From an uncultured Eubacteriales bacterium (GTDB lineage: Bacteria > Bacillota > Clostridia > Oscillospirales > Acutalibacteraceae), in contig CAKSAP010000001.1 in NCBI GenBank assembly GCA_934436505.1, positions 806,001-870,000 of the forward strand: 64,000 nucleotides of DNA, in the 5' to 3' direction. Of this stretch, positions 1-8,248 are shown piece by piece. Below the pieces are notes generated by a model. That model saw nothing but the letters and a program-made list of their open reading frames with translations. It made no database searches and was not told the origin of the DNA. A program made the position numbers and the translations under genes. Numbering within the stretch: the stretch's first letter is position 1; each line of letters opens with the position of its first letter.

Positions 1-403
1 CGTAATCGCCCTCGGGAATTTCCATAATAAGCGACTTTGAGGGGAACGTTACCGTTGTGCGTCTGGAATTGTCGGGAGTATAATCCATATCCTTTTCCGC
101 ATAGTAGATTTGAACGGGCGTATCCTTAATGATGTGCGAGCCGAACTTAATGTAAACGGTTTTTACATCCTCGTTGACGCCGGAGAAATTAAGCTGCGGG
201 TCAACGTTGTTTTGACCGTATCTGTTGCCGTCAACATTATAGTTGGCAGGGGTAAGCGAACAGCCTTCCTTTTGAAGAAGGGAAACAGAGCCGTTTTCAA
301 AACCGACCGAACGGTTTACCGTAAATAAACACAGCTCAATAAAAACAGAAAAAACAAGTGCAACGGCTAAAATGATGCACAAGCTCTTTTTTTTACTTTT
401 CAT
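1..403 (-). CDS. Membrane-anchored protein, N-terminal part only (runs off the left edge)
   Basis: Reading the minus strand from an ATG at 403 gives 134 codons without a stop before the window ends. The start is preceded by a GAGGAG ribosome site and a good promoter (464-492). The protein begins MKSKKK, followed by one hydrophobic helix at about residues 8-28, so it is probably anchored with the rest outside. The visible part after the helix is polar, with strand-like stretches such as VKTVYIKFGSHI. I do not recognise the family, and the main domain lies outside the window. That this is a real gene rests on the ribosome site, the promoter and the membrane-anchor start. Confidence 0.7.
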   Translation of the reverse strand, partial: MKSKKKSLCIILAVALVFSVFIELCLFTVNRSVGFENGSVSLLQKEGCSLTPANYNVDGNRYGQNNVDPQLNFSGVNEDVKTVYIKFGSHIIKDTPVQIYYAEKDMDYTPDNSRRTTVTFPSKSLIMEIPEGDY

Positions 404-463
404 CTAAATATAAACACTCCTCAAGCATTAGTTGCGCCAAAACACAATAATCCATTTTTCAAC

Positions 464-492
464 ATTATAATACTATATAGCTTAAAAATCAA
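464..492 (-). promoter_or_regulatory. Sigma-A-type promoter for the partial membrane gene
   Basis: On the minus strand TTGATT (487-492) and TATAAT (464-469) are separated by exactly 17 bp. This is about 60 bp upstream of the ATG at 403. No other gene in this 404-651 gap is visible. Confidence 0.7.
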
Positions 493-605
493 TTGTTTTA
501 TTCACATCCGAACAGCTTTTAAGGTAAATAAGTCAGAGAATAACGGAAATTGGAACAAATAAAGCGACATAAAAAAACTTTTTTTGAAAAAAGTGAAAAT
601 TTGTC

Positions 606-634
606 TTGACGAAACCGAATGTATGTGATATTAT
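606..634 (+). promoter_or_regulatory. Promoter of the tRNA-Thr/tRNA-Tyr operon
   Basis: TTGACG at 606-611 and TATTAT at 629-634 are separated by 17 bp and end 17 bp before the first tRNA. The stretch between the -10 box and the tRNA is nearly the same as in front of tRNA-Arg at 31075. Confidence 0.8.
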
Positions 635-651
635 ATTCAAGCGTTCGAAAC

Positions 652-727
652 GCTGGTGTAGCTCAGTTGGTAGAGCAGCTGATTTGTAATCAGCAGGTCG
701 GGGGTTCAAGTCCGTCCACCAGCTCCA
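652..727 (+). tRNA. tRNA-Thr (anticodon TGT)
   Basis: A full cloverleaf is visible. The acceptor stem GCTGGTG pairs with CACCAGC, the D-loop contains GCTCAGTTGGTAGAGC, the anticodon loop is TTTGTAA and the T-loop contains GGTTCAAGTCC. CCA is encoded at 725-727. TGT reads ACA threonine codons. Confidence 0.95.
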
Positions 728-757
728 TTATTTTGTGAAAACAGAATAAATTTATGT

Positions 758-842
758 GGGAGTGTTCCCGAGTGGCCAAAGGGGGCAGACTGTAAATCTG
801 TTGTCGACGACTTCGGTGGTTCGAATCCACCCGCTCCCACCA
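758..842 (+). tRNA. tRNA-Tyr (anticodon GTA)
   Basis: This is a class II tRNA with a long variable arm. The acceptor GGGAGTG pairs with CGCTCCC, the anticodon loop is CTGTAAA, the T-loop contains GGTTCGAATCC, and CCA is encoded at 840-842. Its last 17 bases (826-842) are repeated exactly at 1166-1182 and 1507-1523, marking the ends of the two downstream repeat elements. Confidence 0.95.
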
Positions 843-1182
843 AGAAAAAAGCACTTGCAATAGCAAGTGCTTTTTTCAGTTCTATTCGCCTTACGGCGAG
901 TTCTATTGCTACGCAGTGATATACGGCTTTCAGCCGAGTGATATTCGCTTTGCGAGTGTTGATGGTGAATAGAATATCACTGCGACAAAGTCGCAATATC
1001 ACTTTTGCCACAGGCAAAAATATCACGCCAAACAAAGTGAGGCATATCACTAAGTATCCCAATCGCTTTTGCGGTTGGTTATTTTTATGTAAAAAGGGTG
1101 GATGAGAACCACAAGTCTATAAATCGGAGGTTTGCGGAGCAAACGAACGCCAAGCGAAGCTCGGGTCCACCCGCTCCCACCA
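843..1182 (+). repeat. tRNA-associated multi-hairpin element, copy 1
   Basis: This 340-bp unit begins directly after the CCA of tRNA-Tyr. It opens with a strong terminator hairpin (GCACTTGC/GCAAGTGC followed by T6). A series of short hairpins follows, separated by TGATAT in the left half and ATATCAC in the right half. The unit ends with a copy of the last 17 bases of tRNA-Tyr (1166-1182). Short reading frames across it on both strands are fragments of the repeat and not credible genes. A near-identical unit follows in tandem, and a shorter relative sits behind tRNA-Gln at 31459. Confidence 0.85.
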
Positions 1183-1523
1183 AGAAAAAAGCACTTGCAA
1201 TAGCAAGTGCTTTTTTCAGTTCTATTCGCCTTACGGCAGTTCTATTGCTACGCAGTGATATACGGCTTTCAGCCGAGTGATATTGCCTTGCGGCAGTTGA
1301 AGAGGTGAATAGAATATCACTGCGACGAAGTCGCAATATCACTTTTGCCACAGGCAAAAATATCACGCCGAACAGAGTTAGGTATATCACTAAGTATCCC
1401 AATCGCTTTTGCGGTTGGTTATTTTTATGTAAAAAAGGGTGGATGAGAACCACAAGTCTATAAATCGGAGGTTTGCGAAGCAAACGAACGCCGAGCGAAG
1501 CTCGGGTCCACCCGCTCCCACCA
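1183..1523 (+). repeat. tRNA-associated multi-hairpin element, copy 2
   Basis: This 341-bp tandem copy of the preceding unit again ends with the 17-base tRNA-Tyr 3' end (1507-1523). It differs from copy 1 at scattered bases, several in hairpin stems or loops so that pairing is kept: the TCGCTTTGCGA hairpin of copy 1 is GCCTTGCGGC here, as in the copy at 31459. The last 80 bases contain two GAAG-loop hairpins, and GGGTGGA pairs with the closing TCCACCC. Confidence 0.85.
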
Positions 1524-1534
1524 GCAAAGAATAA

Positions 1535-1573
1535 TCCGAAACTTGTTATCATTGGTAACAGTTTCGGATTTTC
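1535..1573 (+). terminator. Rho-independent terminator after the tRNA-Tyr repeat array
   Basis: TCCGAAAC (1535) pairs with GTTTCGGA (1561-1568), an inner GTTATC/GGTAAC pairing extends the stem, and TTTT follows. The rest of 1574-1886 holds no gene that I can see, apart from the promoter at 1807. Confidence 0.8.
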
Positions 1574-1806
1574 TGTTTATATATACACAAGGCAGGGTTA
1601 ATTCCCGCTATTTCTCTGTTTTATGCTGTGTGTTATATTATTTTACATAAGCAAGTTTCCCAAAGTGTTTGTAACTGTTTGTTGCATTGTATCTGTCACA
1701 TGAATATAAGTATTCGTTGTAAAGTCTGCAACGGTATCGTTTATATACTACAATACAACATACCCTCACTATTTTCACATATGAAGTCATAATTTTGTTA
1801 TAAAAC

Positions 1807-1835
1807 TTGAAAAATCGAGTAAACTATAGTATAAT
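1807..1835 (+). promoter_or_regulatory. Promoter of the ATPase/HD-dNTPase pair
   Basis: TTGAAA (1807-1812) and TATAAT (1830-1835) are separated by 17 bp, about 50 bp upstream of the TTG start at 1887. Confidence 0.7.
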
Positions 1836-1886
1836 CAAATTAACAAAAATGACAATAACGGCAAAAATATTAAATGAGGTGATATT

Positions 1887-3182
1887 TTGGAAATCAACAG
1901 AGATATCTACTTAAACAGACTTATTACGAGAAAACAAAACGGATTTATTAAAGTCATCACTGGTATCAGAAGATGCGGTAAATCTTATCTATTAAACAAA
2001 ATCTTCTATAATTATTTACTGTCCGAAGGCGTAGACAAAAATCATATTATCAGATTTGCTTTTGATTCGGCAGAGGATTTATTGCTTATTGACGAAGATA
2101 TTTTAGATATAAGTGAGCAAAACAGAAAAGTCGAGCCGAGAAGATTTATGCAATATATTTCTGAAAAAATTGTTGATGATGAAATGTATTATCTTCTCCT
2201 TGATGAAGTTCAGTTGCTTGGAAGTTTTGAGGCTGTATTAAACGGATATATGAGGAAAGACAATTTAGATATTTATGTTACCGGCAGTAACTCTAAGTTC
2301 CTTTCGAGTGATATTTTAACCGAATTTGAAGGTAGAGGAGATGAAATTCACATTTTACCTTTATCATTTTCAGAGTTCTATTCTGTATATGAAGGCACAA
2401 AAGAAGAAGCATTTGACGATTTTATGGTATATGGCGGATTACCGGCAATAGCTTCAATGCAAACCGATGAACAAAAAGCTAATTATTTAATAACACAAAT
2501 GAAAAATGTATATATTAAGGATATTGTCGCTCGAAATAATCTTAATTCCGACCAGGAAATCAGTGAGCTTGTAGATATTTTAGCGTCGGGTATATCTTCA
2601 TTAACAAACCCAAGAAAATTAGAAAACACATTCAAATCCGTTAAAAATTCTACGCTCTGCGCCTCGACTATCGATAAATATATCGGTTACTTAAAAGACT
2701 CTTTCTTGCTCAGCAAAGCAGAGAGGTATGATGTAAAGGGTAAGAAATATATCAGTACGCCTTATAAACTTTATTTTGAAGATACCGGACTTCGAAATGC
2801 CCGATTAAATTTTAGGCAAATAGAAGAAACACACCTTATGGAAAACATTATATATAACGAACTCCGATACAGGGGTTATAATGTTGATGTCGGTGTAGTT
2901 GAGTTTAGAGAAAAAACTGACGAAGGTAAGGATATCCGAAAACAAGTGGAAATTGATTTTGTGGCGAACCAAGGCAGTAAACGTTATTATATTCAATCCG
3001 CATACAATATTCCCGATGAAGAAAAATGGGAGCAGGAAACCCGTCCTTTCGAAAAGACTAACGACTCTTTCAAAAAAATTGTTGTGGTGGAAAAAAGTAT
3101 TAAACCACGCCGAGATGATAAAGGGTATGTTATGATTGGAATAAAGGAATTTTTGCTTAACAATGATAGTTTGGAAATTTAA
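1887..3182 (+). CDS. AAA_14/DUF4143-type ATP-binding protein
   Basis: This 431-residue protein starts at TTG (1887), chosen because GAGGTGAT sits just upstream. The Walker A motif GIRRCGKS is at residues 26-33 and a Walker B-like LLLDE at about 103-107. VTGSNS follows, as is usual in this family. The C-terminal half matches DUF4143 and contains VEIDFVA followed by YYIQ, an arrangement like a PD-(D/E)xK nuclease core with Gln in the Lys place. The family is common in bacteria and archaea but its role is not well established. A 27-bp gap to the HD-domain gene suggests the two are made together. The base composition is AT-rich compared with the housekeeping genes at 36-64 kb. Confidence 0.85.
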   Translation: MEINRDIYLNRLITRKQNGFIKVITGIRRCGKSYLLNKIFYNYLLSEGVDKNHIIRFAFDSAEDLLLIDEDILDISEQNRKVEPRRFMQYISEKIVDDEMYYLLLDEVQLLGSFEAVLNGYMRKDNLDIYVTGSNSKFLSSDILTEFEGRGDEIHILPLSFSEFYSVYEGTKEEAFDDFMVYGGLPAIASMQTDEQKANYLITQMKNVYIKDIVARNNLNSDQEISELVDILASGISSLTNPRKLENTFKSVKNSTLCASTIDKYIGYLKDSFLLSKAERYDVKGKKYISTPYKLYFEDTGLRNARLNFRQIEETHLMENIIYNELRYRGYNVDVGVVEFREKTDEGKDIRKQVEIDFVANQGSKRYYIQSAYNIPDEEKWEQETRPFEKTNDSFKKIVVVEKSIKPRRDDKGYVMIGIKEFLLNNDSLEI

Positions 3183-3209
3183 TTTCAGCATAATAAGGAG
3201 TGTAAAATA

Positions 3210-4418
3210 ATGTCGGATATAAAATACAACCGTATTGATGAGGATTTACAGCAAAAAATTATTTCTAACAGGGAAAGCCATTGGATAAACCCATATGCTT
3301 TTAAGGACGAAATGGCAGTCAGACGAAATAATGACATTGACAAAGCCAATTTATGGCGTCCTGTGTTTGTTCGTGATATAGAAAAAATCATGCATTTGCC
3401 ATACTATAACAGATATGCTGATAAAACACAGGTTTTTTCGTTCAAGAATAATGACGATATTACGCGAAGAGCACAGCATGTTCAACTCGTTTCAAGAATT
3501 GCACGAAATATTGGCTCAGTCTTAGGATTGAATCTGGATTTGATTGAGGCCATTGCGTTAGGACATGATATTGGTCATACACCTTTCGGACATGCCGGTG
3601 AAAGATTCTTAAGTGAGTTGTATCATAATGAAACCGATAGATATTTCAATCATAATGTTCATAGTGCAAGAGTATTAGATACTATTTTTGCCAGAAATTT
3701 CACAATGCAGACCTTAGATGGCGTCTTATGTCATAATGGTGAGTTTGAACAGCAAGAATACAAGCCTAAGTATGAAAAATCATTTGATGATTATGATGCT
3801 GAAATTGAATTGTGTTATACAGAAGGGATAGAAGCAATCAAAAAACTTATTCCATCGACGCTTGAAGGCTGCGTGGTAAGAATATGTGATATGATTGCGT
3901 ATTTAGGGAAAGATCGACAGGATGCAGCGTTAGCAGGTATTATTGATCCCGATTATGAGTTCACTACTAAATTAATAGGCAGAGAAAATGCAAAAATAAT
4001 TAATAATTTAACTGTTGACATTATTGAACACAGTTACGGTAAGGATTACATATTACTCAGCGATAATGCGTTTAAGGATTTGAGCATGGCAAAAAAAGAA
4101 AATTCTGATGTGATTTATAAAGACAAAAATATAAATAATCAATACAACAGTATAATAAAACCGATGTTTGAAGATATATATTATAAGTTACTGGATGATA
4201 TTAAGAAAAACGATGAAGATTCTATGATTTTTAAGCATCATATAAATCCTATCGGCGATGCTTTGAGAAAATATCAAAGTATTGATTATCTTTCAGAAGA
4301 AAATAATCAAATTGTTGTTGATTACATCGCCAGTATGACGGATGATTATTTTATCGCATTACACAAGTTCCTTTTCCCCGAAAGTAAATATTCCGTAGAA
4401 TATGAACCATATTTTTAG
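3210..4418 (+). CDS. HD-domain dNTP triphosphohydrolase-like protein (accessory Dgt paralogue)
   Basis: This 402-residue protein starts at ATG after AAGGAG. It carries the HD-superfamily metal site: H90 in RRAQHVQLVSRIAR, H119-D120 in LGHDIGHTPFGHAGE, and a later Asp in VVRICDMIAYLGKD. That layout matches dGTPase-type enzymes, which split dNTPs into a deoxynucleoside and triphosphate. The chromosomal dgt at 62389 shares the LGHDxGHTPFGHAGER core but is otherwise clearly different. The accessory copy lies in an AT-rich island next to an ATPase. Depletion of dNTPs by such enzymes is a known anti-phage strategy, but for this gene it is only a possibility. Confidence 0.85.
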   Translation: MSDIKYNRIDEDLQQKIISNRESHWINPYAFKDEMAVRRNNDIDKANLWRPVFVRDIEKIMHLPYYNRYADKTQVFSFKNNDDITRRAQHVQLVSRIARNIGSVLGLNLDLIEAIALGHDIGHTPFGHAGERFLSELYHNETDRYFNHNVHSARVLDTIFARNFTMQTLDGVLCHNGEFEQQEYKPKYEKSFDDYDAEIELCYTEGIEAIKKLIPSTLEGCVVRICDMIAYLGKDRQDAALAGIIDPDYEFTTKLIGRENAKIINNLTVDIIEHSYGKDYILLSDNAFKDLSMAKKENSDVIYKDKNINNQYNSIIKPMFEDIYYKLLDDIKKNDEDSMIFKHHINPIGDALRKYQSIDYLSEENNQIVVDYIASMTDDYFIALHKFLFPESKYSVEYEPYF

Positions 4419-4485
4419 TTAATAAAAAAATAAAAAGTATTAGATAATGTAAAATATGTCAAAATGATAACTTCTTGACATGAAC

Positions 4486-4528
4486 AACCCTCTTGATATT
4501 TGTTCTATATCAAGAGGGTTTTTGTTTT
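4486..4528 (+). terminator. Terminator after the HD-dNTPase gene
   Basis: AACCCTCTTGATAT (4486-4499) pairs perfectly with ATATCAAGAGGGTT (4507-4520), and a T-rich run follows. It closes the two-gene unit 1887-4418. Confidence 0.9.
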
Positions 4529-4569
4529 ATTGTGTCTTTTATGAAATTGTTCAAATTTTTGCCTTATTA

Positions 4570-4698
4570 TTATGCCCTGCTATTTGGATTTTCGTTATTA
4601 CTCTCGTTCTCGTTTTGCTTGGTAATTAGTTCGAGAAAATAATGAGCAAGCTTTTCTAATTCGTAATTCGGAATGTTCCATTCGCTTTTTGCTGCCAT
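4570..4698 (-). CDS. Small helical protein of unknown function (42 aa)
   Basis: On the minus strand an ATG at 4698 opens 42 codons beginning MAAKSEWNIPNYELEKLAHY and ending with an Asn/Glu-rich tail. The middle looks like one amphipathic helix. A stop in the same frame lies 5 codons upstream, so this ATG is the only plausible start. An AAAGGAGG sequence exists about 30 bases upstream, which is farther than ideal. I do not recognise the family. It could be a small accessory gene of a mobile element or simply an open frame. Confidence 0.35.
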   Translation of the reverse strand: MAAKSEWNIPNYELEKLAHYFLELITKQNENESNNENPNSRA

Positions 4699-4820
4699 AA
4701 GGCAACACTCTTATTGATTCTATATCTGCCTCCTTTAATTTATTTTGCCTTTTGTTTTGATACAAAAATATACTTATAATAAAACAATTTTAAATAATAT
4801 GATTTAAGTTGTGCTTATCG

Positions 4821-4850
4821 TTGACTATTGCATTACATTTGTAGTATAAT
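4821..4850 (+). promoter_or_regulatory. Promoter of the RHH-TIR-SPFH operon
   Basis: TTGACT (4821-4826) and TATAAT (4845-4850) are separated by 18 bp, about 35 bp before the RHH gene. The region around the -10 box (AGTATAATCAAAT) matches that of the promoter at 1807-1835, so the two units of the island may be expressed alike. Confidence 0.65.
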
Positions 4851-4885
4851 CAAATTGTAAATTTATTCTGAAATTTGGTGATGAA

Positions 4886-5074
4886 ATGGAAGGTAAAAAA
4901 TTAGAAATTAAAGCAAAGAAGTATCGTGGAGATTCAGCTGTTGTTTCTTTAAGGCTTCCAACAGATTTAATTGCAAAGCTTGACAGCATTTCCAAAGAAA
5001 CAGGCAGAACAAGAAATGACATAATGCAAACCTGCCTTGAATTTGCAGTTGATAATTTAGAAATAAAAAAATAA
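4886..5074 (+). CDS. Ribbon-helix-helix (CopG/Arc-like) DNA-binding protein
   Basis: This 62-residue protein contains one ribbon-helix-helix unit. The strand is VVSLRLP (about residues 19-25), followed by helices DLIAKLDSISKETG and RNDIMQTCLEFAVDNLE. Such proteins bind DNA as dimers through the strand. It is the first gene after the promoter at 4821 and ends 19 bp before the TIR gene, so it is probably the autoregulator of the operon. It could also be the antitoxin-like partner of a neighbour, but no toxin is apparent. Confidence 0.8.
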   Translation: MEGKKLEIKAKKYRGDSAVVSLRLPTDLIAKLDSISKETGRTRNDIMQTCLEFAVDNLEIKK

Positions 5075-5093
5075 AATACGGGGGGTTAATGAA

Positions 5094-7079
5094 ATGGGTG
5101 TATTCAAATGTAAAATGTGCGGTGGTGCATTGGAAATAAACCAGGGCGATACCGTAGCGGTATGTGAATATTGCGGAACAAAGCAAACATTACCAAAATT
5201 GGATGATGAAAAAAGAGTTCAGCTTTATGACAGAGCGAATTATTTTCGCCGTCAAAATGAGTTTGATAAGGCAATGGGAATTTTTGAAATGATTATTGCC
5301 GATGAAAAAGATGACGCAGAAGCATATTGGGGTATAGTCCTTTGTAAGTATGGCATTGAATATGTCGAGGATCCTCGAAGTCATAAGAGAGTTCCTACTG
5401 TAAACCGTGCGCAATACACATCGATTTTTGATGATAACGATTATCTATCAGCTATTGAACACGCAGACGAGTATCAGCGTGATATATACAAAGAAGAGGC
5501 AAAAGTAATCGACTCTATCCAGAAAGGTATTCTTGAAATATCTGCAAAGGAAGAACCTTTTGATGTTTTCATTTGCTACAAAGAAACGGATTCAAAAGGA
5601 AACAGAACTAACGACAGCGTTTATGCGCAAGACATTTATTCTGCATTGACAAAAGAAGGATATAAAGTTTTCTTTGCAAGGATTACGCTTGAAGATAAGC
5701 TCGGTTCGGCGTATGAGCCTTATATTTTCGCTGCACTTCACTCGGCAAAGGTAATGTTAGTTGTAGGAACAAGTAAAGAAAACTTTAACGCTGTTTGGGT
5801 TAAGAATGAGTGGTCGAGGTTTCTTGCCATTTCAAAAGATGACAGTTCAAGAGCAGTTATCCCATGCTACAAAGATATTTCGCCTTATGATATGCCAAAA
5901 GAATTCGCATATTTACAATCACAAGACATGGGAAAAATAGGATATATTCAAGACCTTGTTCACGGAATAGAAAAATATATAAAAAGAGAAGCGGTAAAGG
6001 AAACCATTGTTGTAAATGGTGTAAACAATTCTAATATTTCGCCTCTTCTTAAGCGTGCATTTATGTTTCTTGAGGATGGCGATTGGCAGTTAGCAGATGA
6101 ATACTGCGAAAAAGCACTTGATATTGACCCTGAAAACGCTCAAGCTTATTTGGGAAAATTATTGGTAGAATTAAAGATTAAAAAGATTAGTGAATTAAAA
6201 AAATCAGTCACAATCATAGAAAATAACCACTATTATAAAAAAGCTGTTCGATATAGTGATGAAAAACTTAATACCATTTTGATCTCTATAAACGAAAGTA
6301 TTAAAGAAAACATCTATAAAGGCGCAACTATTTTAATGGACTATGCCGAGTATGATAAAGCAACACAAGTGTTAAGTAAAATCCCACATTATAAAAATTC
6401 GGATTTATTATCAGAAAAATGCTATACAGAATTAACCAATATCTCTCAATCAAAAGAGAATCTCAGATCGTTAAAAGCTTCACTGTCTAAAAAGACAGTT
6501 GAGATAAACAATCTTAAAATGACTGTTTCAAATCAGAAAGATTTTAAGTCTTTAACAAAACTGATAAGCTCTGAAAAGAAATGTATATCGTGTATGAAAA
6601 TTTTAGCAATAATAAGCATATGCATTAGTGCTTTTGTACTAGCTGTCTATATTAGCTTAATGAAAGACTCAAATGACATACCTGTTGATTTGTTAGTAAC
6701 TTATTTTTCTTACCTTTTCTGTTCATTAATACCAAGCCTCTTGAAAATGTTTGGATGGACTTTTTTCAAAAAAAGAAATTATTTAAATAAAAAAGAACTT
6801 AGGTCAAGAATCGCATTGAGCATTTTCTTACCTATAACAAGTGATATTATAGCTTTATTTGATACAAAAAAAATTAAAGAAAATACCACAAATAAAAATC
6901 AAATAGAAAACGAAAAACTTAATATAAAAAAAGATGAAACTAGAAAAGTAATCGAAAAGCTAAATTCAGAAATAACGTTAATAAATAGCGAAATTGAACG
7001 ATACGAAAAATATCTTATCAGCATATCTTTAAGAACGGCGTTAATGTCAGTAGCAAGAAAAAAAGGTATTCAAAATTAA
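5094..7079 (+). CDS. Zinc-ribbon/TIR/TPR-like protein with C-terminal membrane helices (TIR1)
   Basis: This is a 661-residue protein. Residues 1-30 form a zinc ribbon (C6, C9, C24, C27). A helical region with TPR-like repeats follows (about 38-150), then a TIR domain from PFDVFICYKE (155-164) to VWVKNEWSRFL (234-244). E208 in YEPYI sits where NAD-cleaving TIR domains such as SARM1 have their catalytic Glu. Residues 315-360 are again TPR-like (DEYCEKALDIDPENAQAYLG). Two hydrophobic segments (about 502-523 and 532-556) and a coiled coil (about 595-640) end the protein. The first 360 residues closely resemble the protein at 8990, while the C-terminus is unrelated. The TIR call is firm; NADase activity is inferred. 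Confidence 0.85.
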   Translation: MGVFKCKMCGGALEINQGDTVAVCEYCGTKQTLPKLDDEKRVQLYDRANYFRRQNEFDKAMGIFEMIIADEKDDAEAYWGIVLCKYGIEYVEDPRSHKRVPTVNRAQYTSIFDDNDYLSAIEHADEYQRDIYKEEAKVIDSIQKGILEISAKEEPFDVFICYKETDSKGNRTNDSVYAQDIYSALTKEGYKVFFARITLEDKLGSAYEPYIFAALHSAKVMLVVGTSKENFNAVWVKNEWSRFLAISKDDSSRAVIPCYKDISPYDMPKEFAYLQSQDMGKIGYIQDLVHGIEKYIKREAVKETIVVNGVNNSNISPLLKRAFMFLEDGDWQLADEYCEKALDIDPENAQAYLGKLLVELKIKKISELKKSVTIIENNHYYKKAVRYSDEKLNTILISINESIKENIYKGATILMDYAEYDKATQVLSKIPHYKNSDLLSEKCYTELTNISQSKENLRSLKASLSKKTVEINNLKMTVSNQKDFKSLTKLISSEKKCISCMKILAIISICISAFVLAVYISLMKDSNDIPVDLLVTYFSYLFCSLIPSLLKMFGWTFFKKRNYLNKKELRSRIALSIFLPITSDIIALFDTKKIKENTTNKNQIENEKLNIKKDETRKVIEKLNSEITLINSEIERYEKYLISISLRTALMSVARKKGIQN

Positions 7080-7101
7080 TATCAAACAGGAGGAATTATA
7101 T

Positions 7102-8235
7102 ATGAACAAAATCGCAGACATCATCAAATACGAAGGTGACAACACAACATTCATTTGGAAGCATCCGTGCGAGGATTTCAACACTCTCACACAGCTTATT
7201 GTCCACGAAAATCAAGAAGCAATATTTTTCATGAACGGTCAGGCACTTGACTTGTTCGGCGCAGGTCGATATACGCTTGAAACACAAAATATTCCGCTTA
7301 TCGGAAAAGCTCTTAATATTCCCACAGGCGGTAAAACTCCGTTTCATTGCGAGGTTTATTTCATTAACAAAACCGAACAGATGGCAATTAAATGGGGAAC
7401 CGACTCAAAAGTTCAATATGTTGAGCCGACATACGGCTTCCCGATTTCAATCGGTGCAAGCGGTGAAATGAGCTTGCGTGTAGAGGACAGCAGAAGGCTA
7501 TTGTTAAAGCTTGTCGGTACGGAAACATATTTAGGTCGTGAAAAGCTTGTGCAGTTCTTCAGAGCTTTCCTTATGACGAGAGTTAAAACCTACATTGCAC
7601 AGGTTATGAAAACTAATGCGATAAACATTTTTGAAATTGACGAAAATCTTACCGCATTTTCAGAGAACATCCGCAATCTCCTCGTCCCCGATTTTGCAGA
7701 TTACGGTATAAGCCTTGAAAGATTTTTCGTAACAACGATTGTAAAGCCCGACGGCGACAGACAATATGAAAAATTCAAAGAGCTTCACTTCAGACAATAT
7801 GCAGATATTGCCGAGGCAAAGCTTCGTCAGCAGACAGAAATCATAAATGCCGAAACCGAGGCACAAAAGGTTGTAATCGACTCAAAGGCACAGGCAACAA
7901 AGCGTGCGCAAGAGGGTTATACATATCAACAGGAAAGAGGCTTTGAGGTTGCTGAAAAGGTAGCCGAAAATGAGGCTGTCGGACAGTTTACCAATATGGG
8001 CGTAGGTCTCGGTACGATGGCAGGCGTCGGCGGTGCGGTAGGCTCTGTTGTCGGAAATGCCGTAAACGGAGCAATGAATACCGTAGCGGAACAGCCTGCA
8101 CAATCGCAGCCGACTGATGATATGTCAGTTTTCAAAGCAAAGGTTGAAAAGCTTAATATTATGAAAAATTCGGGAATGATTTCCGACGAAGAATTTGAAA
8201 ATCTTAAAAATCAGTTGCTTTCAACAATTCTTTAA
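7102..8235 (+). CDS. SPFH/Band-7 domain protein with C-terminal SHOCT
   Basis: This 377-residue protein starts at ATG after AGGAGG. An SPFH-type domain spans about residues 30-235, with GEMSLRVEDSRRLLLKLVG in its core. A charged alpha-helical stretch rich in Ala/Glu/Gln follows (about 235-290), then a Gly-rich segment (about 300-325). The last 35 residues are SHOCT-like: KLNIMKNSGMISDEEFENLK. It resembles the YdjI-like, so-called virion core SPFH proteins. SPFH proteins typically assemble into rings or cages on membranes. It lies between TIR1 and a membrane protein with gaps of 22 and 13 bp, so a membrane-bound scaffold role for the TIR proteins is an attractive inference. Confidence 0.85.
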   Translation: MNKIADIIKYEGDNTTFIWKHPCEDFNTLTQLIVHENQEAIFFMNGQALDLFGAGRYTLETQNIPLIGKALNIPTGGKTPFHCEVYFINKTEQMAIKWGTDSKVQYVEPTYGFPISIGASGEMSLRVEDSRRLLLKLVGTETYLGREKLVQFFRAFLMTRVKTYIAQVMKTNAINIFEIDENLTAFSENIRNLLVPDFADYGISLERFFVTTIVKPDGDRQYEKFKELHFRQYADIAEAKLRQQTEIINAETEAQKVVIDSKAQATKRAQEGYTYQQERGFEVAEKVAENEAVGQFTNMGVGLGTMAGVGGAVGSVVGNAVNGAMNTVAEQPAQSQPTDDMSVFKAKVEKLNIMKNSGMISDEEFENLKNQLLSTIL

Positions 8236-8248
8236 TGGGGTGAAAATT

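Noticed and set aside
843..1523. CRISPR array
   Set aside because: There are only two long units without short regular spacers, and no cas genes.
706..1552. Long open frames on both strands across the tRNA-Tyr repeats
   Set aside because: They run through a tRNA gene and hairpin repeats and recur as the same peptide pieces wherever the repeat occurs; no ribosome site.
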